Positions 1-6,088 of a stretch of DNA of 7,435 nt are shown here, piece after piece. The DNA lies in contig QMZV01000037.1 in assembly GCA_003663355.1 (NCBI GenBank), forward strand, positions 1 through 7,435. The letters are read 5' to 3'. Positions within the stretch are counted from its first letter, which is position 1. Each line of letters starts with the position of its first letter. The notes under the pieces were generated by a model that saw only the letters and a list, made by a program, of their open reading frames with translations, had not been told where the DNA came from and did no database searches. Made by a program: the position numbers and the translations under genes. The DNA is from Candidatus Aenigmatarchaeota archaeon. Lineage in GTDB: Archaea > Aenigmatarchaeota > Aenigmatarchaeia > QMZS01.

Positions 1-1446
1 CCAATAAGTATCAACATATTTTTTGTGATTTTTATAAACACCTCTTAACATCCCTGGACTGAAAGGAGGCAATATTACTAAATTCCCCTCTTTGTTTGCC
101 GGAAGAGATTTTCCTTTATCATCTAGAATATCAGTTTTTATCCCAGGAAATGGAACTCCTGCAAAAGTTGGTTTGAATGGGCCAACTCCGGGTAAAGAAG
201 TGATTAAAATTCCGCCGGTTTCAGTTTGCCACCAAGTATCCAAAACAGGACATTTTTCTTTTCCGACTTCCCTATAAAACCAATGCCAGGCTTCTTCATC
301 AATTGGTTCTCCAACAGAAGCAATAATCTGCAATGTATTTAATTTCTCCTTTAGTTTTTTAATCTCTTTTTTAAACATTCTTATTGCTGTTGGAGCGGTA
401 TAAAAAGTTGTTACTCCGTATTTTTCAATAATCTTAGCCCATCTATCCGGAGTTGGAAAATCAGGAGTCCCTTCATACAAGACATAAGTAACTCCATTTA
501 ATAAAGGACCATAGCAAGAATAGGTATGCCCGGTAATCCAGCCCAAATCAGCAGTGCTCCAGAAGATATCATCATCAAAAAGATCAAATATATATTTTGC
601 AGTCCAATATGCTTGCACTGTATAACCTCCACAAGTGTGCAAGACACCTTTTGGTTTTCCAGTTGAACCAGAAGTAAATAAAATAAATAATTTGTCTTCT
701 GCATTCATTTTTTCTGGTTCACAATAATCTGATTGCCCTTCAATTAAATCCTCAAAAAAATAATCTCTTCCTTTTACAAATTTTATTTTATTGTTAGCTC
801 TTCTTACCACTATTACTTTTTTAATATTTGTTCCTTTAATTCCTTCGTCAGCACTTTCCTTTAAATTAATTATTTTTCCCCTTCTGTAATATCCATCAGT
901 TGTAATTAATACCTTTGCTTCAGTTTCTTTTAATCTTATTTTCAAAGCATTTGGAGAAAAAGCAGAAAATACAACAGAATGAATAGCCCCTATTCTTGCG
1001 CAGGCTAACATTGAAATTATAGTCTCTGGAATCATCGGCATGTATATCCCAACAACATCTCCTTTTTTAACTCCCAATTTCTTCAAACCATTTGCGAATT
1101 TATTCACTTTCCTATAAAGATCATAATAGGTCAATTTTGTTTCTCTTTCTTCAGCAGGCTCAGGCTCAAAAATCAAAGCAAGTTTATTTCTTCTCTTCTC
1201 AAGATTCCTATCAAGGCAATTATAACAAATATTTATTTTCCCTCCGACAAACCATTTAAAATAAGGGGGTTTGTGAACAAATGTCTTGTTCCATTTTTTA
1301 AACCAATGCAACTCTTTTGCGAGTTTATCCCAGAATTTTATTGGATTTTTGTTTGCTTCTTTATAAATAGAATTGTTCTTTATCCATGCTCTTTTTTTAA
1401 ATTCTTTGTCAGGAAAATACAAACTTCCTTTCTTTATTATACCCAT
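1..1446 (-). CDS. acs: Acetyl-CoA synthetase (AMP-forming), C-terminally truncated by window edge
   Basis: Activates acetate with ATP to acetyl-AMP and then transfers it to CoA, in the cytoplasm. The frame is open from ATG at 1446 to base 1 (482 codons, no stop); full-length Acs is about 630-660 aa, so the last quarter is missing, including the mobile C-terminal domain with the catalytic lysine. Visible landmarks: the Acs N-terminal pattern WF-x-GG-x-IN-x-x-YNCLDR (about 65-80); the P-loop FTSGSTGKPKG (257-267); ADLGWITGHTYSCYGPLLNG (299-318); SVGEPIDEEAW (377-387); and DTWWQTETGG (403-412). The second Trp of that last motif is the residue that in characterised Acs enzymes limits the pocket to acetate, so acetate rather than a longer acid is likely. 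A minus-strand TATA-like box at 1466-1473 lies about 24 nt before the ATG, suggesting a leaderless transcript. No frameshift is seen. Confidence 0.95.
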   Translation of the reverse strand, partial: MGIIKKGSLYFPDKEFKKRAWIKNNSIYKEANKNPIKFWDKLAKELHWFKKWNKTFVHKPPYFKWFVGGKINICYNCLDRNLEKRRNKLALIFEPEPAEERETKLTYYDLYRKVNKFANGLKKLGVKKGDVVGIYMPMIPETIISMLACARIGAIHSVVFSAFSPNALKIRLKETEAKVLITTDGYYRRGKIINLKESADEGIKGTNIKKVIVVRRANNKIKFVKGRDYFFEDLIEGQSDYCEPEKMNAEDKLFILFTSGSTGKPKGVLHTCGGYTVQAYWTAKYIFDLFDDDIFWSTADLGWITGHTYSCYGPLLNGVTYVLYEGTPDFPTPDRWAKIIEKYGVTTFYTAPTAIRMFKKEIKKLKEKLNTLQIIASVGEPIDEEAWHWFYREVGKEKCPVLDTWWQTETGGILITSLPGVGPFKPTFAGVPFPGIKTDILDDKGKSLPANKEGNLVILPPFSPGMLRGVYKNHKKYVDTYW

Positions 1447-1465
1447 AATTAAATTTAATTCTCAA

Positions 1466-1473
1466 ATAAAATA
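1466..1473 (-). promoter_or_regulatory. Putative TATA box for acs
   Basis: On the minus strand these bases read TATTTTAT. The centre is about 24 nt upstream of the acs ATG at 1446, which would put the transcription start at or next to the start codon (leaderless mRNA, common in archaea). No Shine-Dalgarno sequence is seen before the ATG. Such A/T octamers arise often by chance in DNA of this composition. Confidence 0.4.
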
Positions 1474-1474
1474 C

Positions 1475-1489
1475 AAAAAAAGAAAAAAA
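1475..1489 (-). terminator. T-rich archaeal terminator after the 76-aa gene
   Basis: Read on the minus strand, two runs of seven T separated by one C begin 4 nt after the TAA stop of the small gene. Archaeal RNA polymerase terminates on such T-tracts without needing a hairpin. This probably separates the small gene from acs. Confidence 0.55.
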
Positions 1490-1493
1490 TTGT

Positions 1494-1724
1494 TTAGAGT
1501 TCTTTTATTTTTTCAGATATGAACTCTTTCAGTTCTTCATTGTCTGCGGGTATTGCTATAGATTTTTTGTATCTCTTGCTTCCGTCCGGAGCAAAGAATC
1601 CCCTAGCAATTTGCAGGAATTCATTTTCTCCGTTATCCCCTTTCGCCAGTTTTCTTGTTATCTCTATAAAGTTGTTGTTTCCGAATTTCATTTCTTCGCT
1701 TTTCAGGGTTTCAAATTCAACCAT
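1494..1724 (-). CDS. Conserved-looking 76-aa orphan protein, possibly PC4-like fold
   Basis: I do not recognise a named family. The protein is soluble, with no signal peptide, membrane segment or cysteine. Reading it for secondary structure suggests a charged N-terminus (1-14), beta strands at about 18-28 (FIEITRKLAK), 34-44 (NEFLQIARGFF) and 51-59 (RYKKSIAIP), then a C-terminal amphipathic helix at 62-76. A beta-sheet followed by one helix, with aromatic and basic residues on the strands, resembles small PC4/Whirly-type single-stranded nucleic-acid-binding proteins; this is a fold guess only. The start is ATG at 1724, with a TATA-like box (1755-1763) about 35 nt upstream, giving a leader of roughly 10 nt and no Shine-Dalgarno. 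A plus-strand frame covers the same bases, but the minus frame has the promoter, the terminator and sensible protein composition. Confidence 0.75.
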   Translation of the reverse strand: MVEFETLKSEEMKFGNNNFIEITRKLAKGDNGENEFLQIARGFFAPDGSKRYKKSIAIPADNEELKEFISEKIKEL

Positions 1725-1754
1725 TTGTTTTCACTAAATTAATTTGTTTTGAAA

Positions 1755-1763
1755 CTTTAAATA
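1755..1763. promoter_or_regulatory. Shared TATA-like element of a divergent promoter
   Basis: The 69-bp gap between the 76-aa gene and the 1021-aa gene contains one good TATA-like element, CTTTAAATA on plus and TATTTAAAG on minus, with a self-complementary TTTAAA core. Its centre is about 35 nt from both start codons (1724 minus, 1794 plus), so either direction would give a leader of about 8-10 nt. A purine-rich GAAAC flank (1751-1755) could act as a BRE for the plus direction. Assigned by position and sequence only. Confidence 0.45.
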
Positions 1764-1793
1764 GATAATTAATAAGAAAAATTGTCCTAATTT

Positions 1794-4700
1794 ATGAATC
1801 CTAAAGGTGTTTCTCGTTCCTTAGAACTTTTTATTGGGCTGATTGTCTGTATTTTTATTTTAATGATTGCTTTCAAACTTCTTGGAATCTATGCCGCTTA
1901 TCAATATGAGCAGCAGGCTCAAATCACAGCAAAAAATTTGCAGACTGCAATGAATGCTGTTTGTGTTTCAGGCCAGGAAATGGAAGTAAATGTCAATTTT
2001 CCGCAGCAATTAACAGGAAAGGGAGTATCACCAGACCCAATAAGTGTTGTTTTTGAGAAACTTACAGGTGGAAAAGATGTTTCTGTTACAAATGCTTTAA
2101 AATATATGACCTCTTTGGAATCTTTTGGGGACCCCTGGTATGTTATTTATTACGAGACTTTCCCAAGAGGAGAGGATTCTGGATGGGAAGGTTGGAGCGA
2201 AGTTGAGTCCATGAGATTATCTTCTGGCTTTGCTCATGGAGTTGATATGGCAGTATGTTTGGCAATGGCTCCTCTTTCTTTTGCTGGAACTATTATAAGA
2301 GCTGGAAAAATGGCTGCCAAAGGAGCTGTTAAAGAAGCAGAAGAACAAATTTCAAATAGAGTAATAAAAACTATTGGAGACCAGGAAGTTGAAAATTCTA
2401 TTAGATTAAGTAAAAGACTAAGTAGAGAAGTTGGTGAAGAAGCTGGAGAAGAGATTTTTATGAAATCTACTGGAAGAAAAGCTATTAGCAAAATTGGAAA
2501 AATAGCAAAAGAGAATCTCGGAAAAGTATGGAAGTGGATTGCAAAGTGGATTGCAAAGGATAATATAGATGCCCTCCTTCTTCACAAAAGAGTTGCGAGA
2601 GAGGTTTTTGAAGAAAGCGAAGATGCTGTAAAATATCTATCAAAAGTTCCAATTTATTACGGCGAGGGAAGACAAGCTTCAAAAGAAATTCTTAAAGACA
2701 TTGATAAAATTTTTTATGGCAAAGGTGTGACAAATAGAGACTTTAAACAAATTGTTGAAAAACTAGCAAAACCAGAAAACTATGACAAAATATACAAAGA
2801 ATATGGAAAATATATTAGTAATGATTTGTCCAAATCTCCATTCTTATCCAAAATTCCAGAAAAAGAAAGAAATATTCTTACCAAGGTAGCAGAAAAATTA
2901 GAAAATGGAAATAAAATTACTGGAAAAGAATTCAAAGCAGTCAGAAATATTTTGCTTGATAAAAACTTTAAACCAAAATTTTCAGGAGCAGATAAAATAT
3001 ATGAAAAATTTGAAAATGCGAGAGGAATCAGCAGGTTTCAATCAAAGATGGAATACATAAAAAATAAGAAACTTGGTGATATTTTTGATGATGATACACC
3101 TTTTAGTTATACCAGAATTCTCCTTAAGGCTGGAGAAGAAGGAAAAAATCCAGGATTAATGAAAAGTGCAAAGGCTTACAGGGAACTTGGATTAGGTGTA
3201 AGAGGTGGCAAAAAAGGTGTATTAAAAAGAGTTAGTCCAAAAATTACGACAAGAGAAGGTGCTTGGATTGGGTCTTCTTTTGTTGCTGCTAGCATTGCTC
3301 TTTCTCCTTTTGATGTTTCAATGTTAAAATTTTATCCTTGTTCTGACCATGCTCTCTGTTTAAAATCCCAAGTAAATCCTTCAATCACAGTTTATCCTTT
3401 AGAAGATTGCAGAGAAACTGGAATTAATTGGATACAATTAGAGAAATATCCTTATGAGGGAAATATTAAAACAACAGCAACAACTTTCTTTGACAGATTT
3501 GCAAAGTTCATTATTGGCGGGGAATCAAATTCAAGATTTTATACAGCAAGTCCTTGCAGAGGAAAAATAAAAATCTGGAAAGACAAATGCAATTGCAATT
3601 ATCAATCAATCCATTATTTTGACATTTCCTCCCAAGATTTGTATTCTATTAATTGCACAATCTCAAATTCAAATCCAGATTTAAAATGCGACATGTATTT
3701 GAACAGAACTTATATGGAAAATAGTAAAAAAGAATTTGTAAACACATTTAAAGTTAATTCTACAGATATAAGTATTAGTACAGATAATATTGGTGAAGGT
3801 GGTGAAGAGATATATACAATTTATACAATTTCCTTTAATCTGAATAAATATTATCCATTTAACGATTTATATAAGAACTTTAGTCTATATTGCAATGATA
3901 CAATAACAAATATTTCTGTTGGTTCAAACATTACTTGCGATCCATTAAGTTTGCCAGCCTATGTTTTTGATTATTCCACTTGCGATGGTCATAGCAATCT
4001 CTGGTTGGAATGCGTTAATTGGAGTAGAGAAGGAGATGCGATCTTAGAAAAAGATACAATAGATGGAAAAAAGATTAAAGTAGAGGCAACAAAATGGTGC
4101 TGCTTGCAATGGAATATGAGTTATTATAAATATGGAATTAACAGCGATAGGACAGATTCAATAAAAATTATTAATGTCAGCAGTTGTGGGGATTATACTG
4201 GAATTATATCAGGTCCTTTAAAAATGCAAGAACTTTTGAATAAGGTTGAAGCTGCTATTTTACATTATAATAGTACAGGAGTTATAAAAGGAGATCCTTA
4301 TAAATATCTCAAAGAATTAACAATTGCAGATGTTGATTGTGTTAAGGATTTGGCTAGCAAGAAGTGGAATCAAATTAAAAGTTTTTTTACAGGCAGCCCG
4401 GAAGAAAGATATAACTATTGTCCAATTATGTATACAATTGTAAACCTTTCAGAAGTAACTCTTCCAAAAAAAACAGATTATGGCAAAGATATTGACCCAA
4501 CAGAAAAAGATATAAATAAACTTCTGATGTTCAATCTTCCGGCTTATGGAGAAGTAGATTGTCTGAAAGTTTCTTATTCTGCAGATGACACAAAAGGGTT
4601 CTGTTATACAAGTCCAACAGGCATTCATGATGTGAAGGCAGCAGGGGTGTATAGTTTATCTATTGCAGTTGATATGGGATTGCAGGCGGCAATGGATTTC

Positions 4701-4859
4701 TTTTCTGGAGGAGGTGCAGCAGTAACAGGAGTTGGAAGTTTTGTTAGTTGCATGGCTGGAAATGCTGTTTTGTGGTGGGGGGAAAACATGGTTTCAGAGG
4801 CAAAACAAAAAAATTATTGGCCTCACTCTGCCTACTTTGGCAATTATTATACAGAATAA
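1794..4859 (+). CDS. Large modular membrane/surface protein with prepilin-like N-terminus, unknown function
   Basis: A 1021-residue protein I cannot assign to a family. In order: a short basic head (K4, R8) and hydrophobic anchor (about 12-36) with a Glu at its edge (E11), resembling a prepilin-like signal; a likely external stretch (37-148); a second hydrophobic segment (about 150-169); a Lys/Glu-rich, mostly helical section (about 171-488) with no Cys and no N-x-S/T sequon; a third hydrophobic segment (about 491-511); then a long region with 20 cysteines (C516 to C986) and 12 sequons (N620 to N884); and a Gly/Ala-rich weakly hydrophobic C-terminus (about 949-995). The Cys and sequon split fits a topology of N-in, first loop out, Lys-rich loop in, C-terminal half out. 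The helical section holds two copies of an EF-hand-like motif (304-321 and 367-384). Start: ATG at 1794 behind a TATA-like box; no Shine-Dalgarno. A T6 run follows the stop. Possible roles are cell-surface structure or attachment, not proven. Confidence 0.85.
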   Translation: MNPKGVSRSLELFIGLIVCIFILMIAFKLLGIYAAYQYEQQAQITAKNLQTAMNAVCVSGQEMEVNVNFPQQLTGKGVSPDPISVVFEKLTGGKDVSVTNALKYMTSLESFGDPWYVIYYETFPRGEDSGWEGWSEVESMRLSSGFAHGVDMAVCLAMAPLSFAGTIIRAGKMAAKGAVKEAEEQISNRVIKTIGDQEVENSIRLSKRLSREVGEEAGEEIFMKSTGRKAISKIGKIAKENLGKVWKWIAKWIAKDNIDALLLHKRVAREVFEESEDAVKYLSKVPIYYGEGRQASKEILKDIDKIFYGKGVTNRDFKQIVEKLAKPENYDKIYKEYGKYISNDLSKSPFLSKIPEKERNILTKVAEKLENGNKITGKEFKAVRNILLDKNFKPKFSGADKIYEKFENARGISRFQSKMEYIKNKKLGDIFDDDTPFSYTRILLKAGEEGKNPGLMKSAKAYRELGLGVRGGKKGVLKRVSPKITTREGAWIGSSFVAASIALSPFDVSMLKFYPCSDHALCLKSQVNPSITVYPLEDCRETGINWIQLEKYPYEGNIKTTATTFFDRFAKFIIGGESNSRFYTASPCRGKIKIWKDKCNCNYQSIHYFDISSQDLYSINCTISNSNPDLKCDMYLNRTYMENSKKEFVNTFKVNSTDISISTDNIGEGGEEIYTIYTISFNLNKYYPFNDLYKNFSLYCNDTITNISVGSNITCDPLSLPAYVFDYSTCDGHSNLWLECVNWSREGDAILEKDTIDGKKIKVEATKWCCLQWNMSYYKYGINSDRTDSIKIINVSSCGDYTGIISGPLKMQELLNKVEAAILHYNSTGVIKGDPYKYLKELTIADVDCVKDLASKKWNQIKSFFTGSPEERYNYCPIMYTIVNLSEVTLPKKTDYGKDIDPTEKDINKLLMFNLPAYGEVDCLKVSYSADDTKGFCYTSPTGIHDVKAAGVYSLSIAVDMGLQAAMDFFSGGGAAVTGVGSFVSCMAGNAVLWWGENMVSEAKQKNYWPHSAYFGNYYTE
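2532..2558 (+). repeat. 12-bp in-frame tandem duplication inside the 1021-aa gene
   Basis: AAGTGGATTGCA occurs twice back to back (2532-2543, 2544-2555) and is followed by another AAG. It encodes KWIAKWIAK (residues about 247-255), a short Trp-containing amphipathic helix. The two units are identical, which suggests a recent slippage duplication. Confidence 0.8.
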
Positions 4860-4865
4860 TTTTTT
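4860..4865 (+). terminator. T6 run directly after the 1021-aa gene
   Basis: Six T residues begin immediately after the TAA stop (4857-4859). This is a minimal archaeal T-tract terminator candidate in the 8-bp gap between two convergent genes, so transcripts from both sides may overlap. No stable hairpin was seen. Confidence 0.4.
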
Positions 4866-4867
4866 AT

Positions 4868-5113
4868 CTAAATCAAACTTGTTCCTTCAACTTGAATAGA
4901 ATTTACTCCTTCTATTTTTAAAATTTTCTTTTCTAATTCTTCAACATAATTTGGTTTGTCTGGAAGAACAAAAATTGCTTTTAAGGAGGTTATTCCAAAG
5001 CCGATTTCCTCCTCTCTTATCTCTTTTGCTCCAAATTCTGTTAGTTTCTTTTTAATCTCTTCTTTTTTATCCAAACTTGGATTTATTTTATAGATAACAG
5101 CAACTTCTCCCAT
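4868..5113 (-). CDS. ef1b: Archaeal translation elongation factor aEF-1beta
   Basis: Guanine-nucleotide exchange factor that recycles aEF-1A from its GDP to its GTP form during translation elongation. The 81-aa length is slightly short but normal for the archaeal family (about 85-92 aa), which corresponds to only the C-terminal exchange domain of eukaryotic EF-1beta. Sequence signs: an N-terminal strand (GEVAVIYKINP, 2-12), a helix with Lys/Glu (16-27), the family signature EEIGFGITSLKAIFVLPD (35-52; compare the typical EPIAFGLKAL form), a helix (55-66) and the closing IEGVNSIQV (67-75). Its ATG overlaps the stop of the upstream Zn-ribbon gene by one base (TAATG), so translation is probably coupled; an AAGG a few bases upstream could serve as a weak ribosome-binding site. 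It is the last gene of the minus-strand cluster. Confidence 0.93.
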   Translation of the reverse strand: MGEVAVIYKINPSLDKKEEIKKKLTEFGAKEIREEEIGFGITSLKAIFVLPDKPNYVEELEKKILKIEGVNSIQVEGTSLI

Positions 5114-5277
5114 TATGGACCTTCAAACCCACAATTTTTACAAACATACTTTCTTGAGTTTTTCCTGCAAACAAAACATCTTATAATTTCTCCTTTTCCG
5201 CAATTTGGACAAATAAATCTCACAAAGTTTTCTCCAATTACCCCTCTTCCACAACTTGTGCAATATAGATTCTCCAT
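5113..5277 (-). CDS. Small four-CxxC Zn-ribbon protein (COG2888-type, translation-associated)
   Basis: A 54-residue protein. Four CxxC pairs at C6/C9, C23/C26, C34/C37 and C46/C49 should hold two zinc ions, and the ending CKNCGFEGP (46-54) is characteristic of the archaeal Zn-ribbon family described as a predicted RNA-binding protein acting in translation (COG2888). In many archaea this gene sits directly before the aEF-1beta gene, exactly as here, with a one-base TAATG overlap at 5113. The start is ATG at 5277, 19 nt after the pcm stop; an in-frame stop just upstream leaves no longer alternative. The A/T-rich 19-nt gap is too close to the start to hold this gene's own TATA box at normal spacing, so it is probably read from an upstream promoter. 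Its biochemical role has not been settled; RNA binding is inferred from the fold. Confidence 0.9.
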   Translation of the reverse strand: MENLYCTSCGRGVIGENFVRFICPNCGKGEIIRCFVCRKNSRKYVCKNCGFEGP

Positions 5278-5296
5278 AATTAAAATTTTAAATAAT

Positions 5297-5914
5297 TTAG
5301 TATCTTTTTTTAATTAGAGGAACAAAACTGAAACCGAAAAATTCTTTTTCCTCAAATTCATTATTTTTTCTCACAATTAGAAAAATTGAATCCCTGACAG
5401 GAATAACAAGTCTGCCGCCAATTTTTAATTGTTCTTTTAATTCAACAGGAATTTCCTCTGCCGAAGCAGAAACAAGAATTTTATCAAAAGGAGACTTCTC
5501 TGGTAAACCTTTAGAGCCATCTCCGCAAATAAATTTTACAATACCCTTATTAACAAAATTGTACTTTTTTGTGTTTTTCTCACCAAATTCTTTTAATTCC
5601 TTAATTATTTCAATTGCATAAACTTTTCCCTTACTTCCAACAATTTCTGCAAGCAAACTCGTTGTCCACCCGGAACCAGAGCCAACATCCAAAATTTTAT
5701 CTCCTTTCTTAGGCTGCAAAAGTTCAAGCATAAAAGCAACCGTTAGTGGCTGTGAAATCGTCTGCCCAAAACCAATTGGAAGAGGTTCATCTAATTCTGC
5801 GAGATTTTTTAATTTCTCAGGCAAAAAATCAGATCTCTTTATTTTTCTAAAAGCAGATATAATCCTCGGAGTTTTCAAATAACCCTTTTCTATTAATTTT
5901 TCAACAAGACTCAT
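5297..5914 (-). CDS. pcm: Protein-L-isoaspartate O-methyltransferase
   Basis: A cytoplasmic repair enzyme that methylates L-isoaspartyl residues in aged proteins using S-adenosylmethionine. Numbered from ATG 5914 (205 aa, close to the usual 205-220): the N-terminal helix MSLVEKLIEKGYLKTP typical of the family start; GQTISQP (50-56), the substrate/active-site signature; SAM motif I LDVGSGSGW (75-83); acidic E102 after strand 2; GDGSKGLP (131-138); FDKILVSASAEEIP (143-156); LKIGGRLVIPV (163-173); and FSFVPLI near the C-terminus (195-201). The frame stays open upstream to an ATG at 6001, but those 29 extra codons are the 3' part of the tRNA gene and align to nothing expected, so the 5914 start is preferred. 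Only 8 nt (CTAAAAAA) separate it from the tRNA, with no Shine-Dalgarno. The Zn-ribbon gene follows after 19 nt. Confidence 0.93.
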   Translation of the reverse strand: MSLVEKLIEKGYLKTPRIISAFRKIKRSDFLPEKLKNLAELDEPLPIGFGQTISQPLTVAFMLELLQPKKGDKILDVGSGSGWTTSLLAEIVGSKGKVYAIEIIKELKEFGEKNTKKYNFVNKGIVKFICGDGSKGLPEKSPFDKILVSASAEEIPVELKEQLKIGGRLVIPVRDSIFLIVRKNNEFEEKEFFGFSFVPLIKKRY

Positions 5915-5942
5915 TTTTTTAGTGTCGGGGGAGGGATTTGAA

Positions 5943-5966
5943 TTCTGGGAATCTTTCAAAAATTCA
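5943..5966 (-). other. Putative 24-nt tRNA intron at position 53/54 (T-arm)
   Basis: It separates the 5' strand of the T-stem (GGGGG, 5971-5967) from the T-loop (TTCAAAT, 5942-5936). Without removing it, no T-stem partner for CCCTC adjoins the loop. The splice sites fit a bulge-helix-bulge register: bulges GG|T and AA|T, a central helix CGGG/CCAG with 3 of 4 pairs, and the internal helix GAAT/ATTC pairing perfectly. The boundaries are inferred from folding and from the mature tRNA form. Confidence 0.65.
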
Positions 5967-5982
5967 CCCCCGATCTCTGCGT

Positions 5983-6088
5983 TTCCCGGCGCCAAAATCA
6001 TTGATTTATCTCAAAGCTCATTTTTTAAAGAGTTCAAGGTGTTTTTTGGCTTGAGCCTTTTTAACCAATCCAACCAATAAAAGGCTCA
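5983..6088 (-). other. Putative 106-nt tRNA intron at canonical position 37/38
   Basis: Sits between A37 (6089) and A38 (5982). In the bulge-helix-bulge register, the anticodon stem is one flanking helix, and exon CTCA (32-35) faces intron CGGG (5988-5985) with C-G, U-G and C-G pairs and one A-C mismatch. The 3-nt bulges are TA|T and AA|A, and the intron-internal helix GAGCC/GGCGC has one A-G mismatch. Register and bulge sizes are exact, while pairing is relaxed. The intron also has a competing perfect hairpin, TGAGCC (6088-6083) with GGCTCA (6057-6052). A TATA-like CTTTAAAA (6030-6023, minus) could be an internal promoter for pcm. Confidence 0.65.

Noticed and set aside
92..277. Plus-strand open frame of 61 codons
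   Set aside because: Antisense shadow of the conserved acs coding sequence; no promoter or recognisable protein.
498..704. Minus-strand open frame of 68 codons
   Set aside because: Alternative frame within acs, where the P-loop-bearing frame is clearly the real one.
1519..1737. Plus-strand open frame of 72 codons opposite the 76-aa gene
   Set aside because: Ser/Phe/Leu-rich antisense composition. It also lacks its own promoter and terminator, whereas the minus frame has both.
2234..2682. Two minus-strand open frames (2234-2491 and 2485-2682)
   Set aside because: Antisense shadows of the 1021-aa gene.
3813..3830. TATACAATT direct repeat
   Set aside because: A 9-bp duplication in an A/T-rich coding stretch (YTIYTI); likely slippage, with no further structure.
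2238..4712. Similarity of GVDMAVCLAMAPLSFAG (149-165) and AVDMGLQAAMDFFSGG (958-973) as an internal duplication
   Set aside because: Only a few identities in hydrophobic Ala/Met-rich segments; not above what composition would give.
5283..5296. TTTAAAA as a dedicated promoter for the Zn-ribbon gene
   Set aside because: It lies only about 10 nt before the ATG; normal TATA spacing would start transcription inside the coding sequence.
5923..5982. Class II tRNA (Leu/Ser) with the 24-nt segment as a long variable arm
   Set aside because: The bases directly before TTCAAAT do not pair with CCCTC, so no T-stem forms. The D-arm, the 5-nt variable loop AGATC and the CAU anticodon fit a class I Met tRNA once the segment is removed.
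5983..6088. Box C/D guide RNA inside the tRNA intron, as in haloarchaeal tRNA-Trp
   Set aside because: There are only partial matches to box C (ATGATTT, ATGAGCT) and no CTGA box D.
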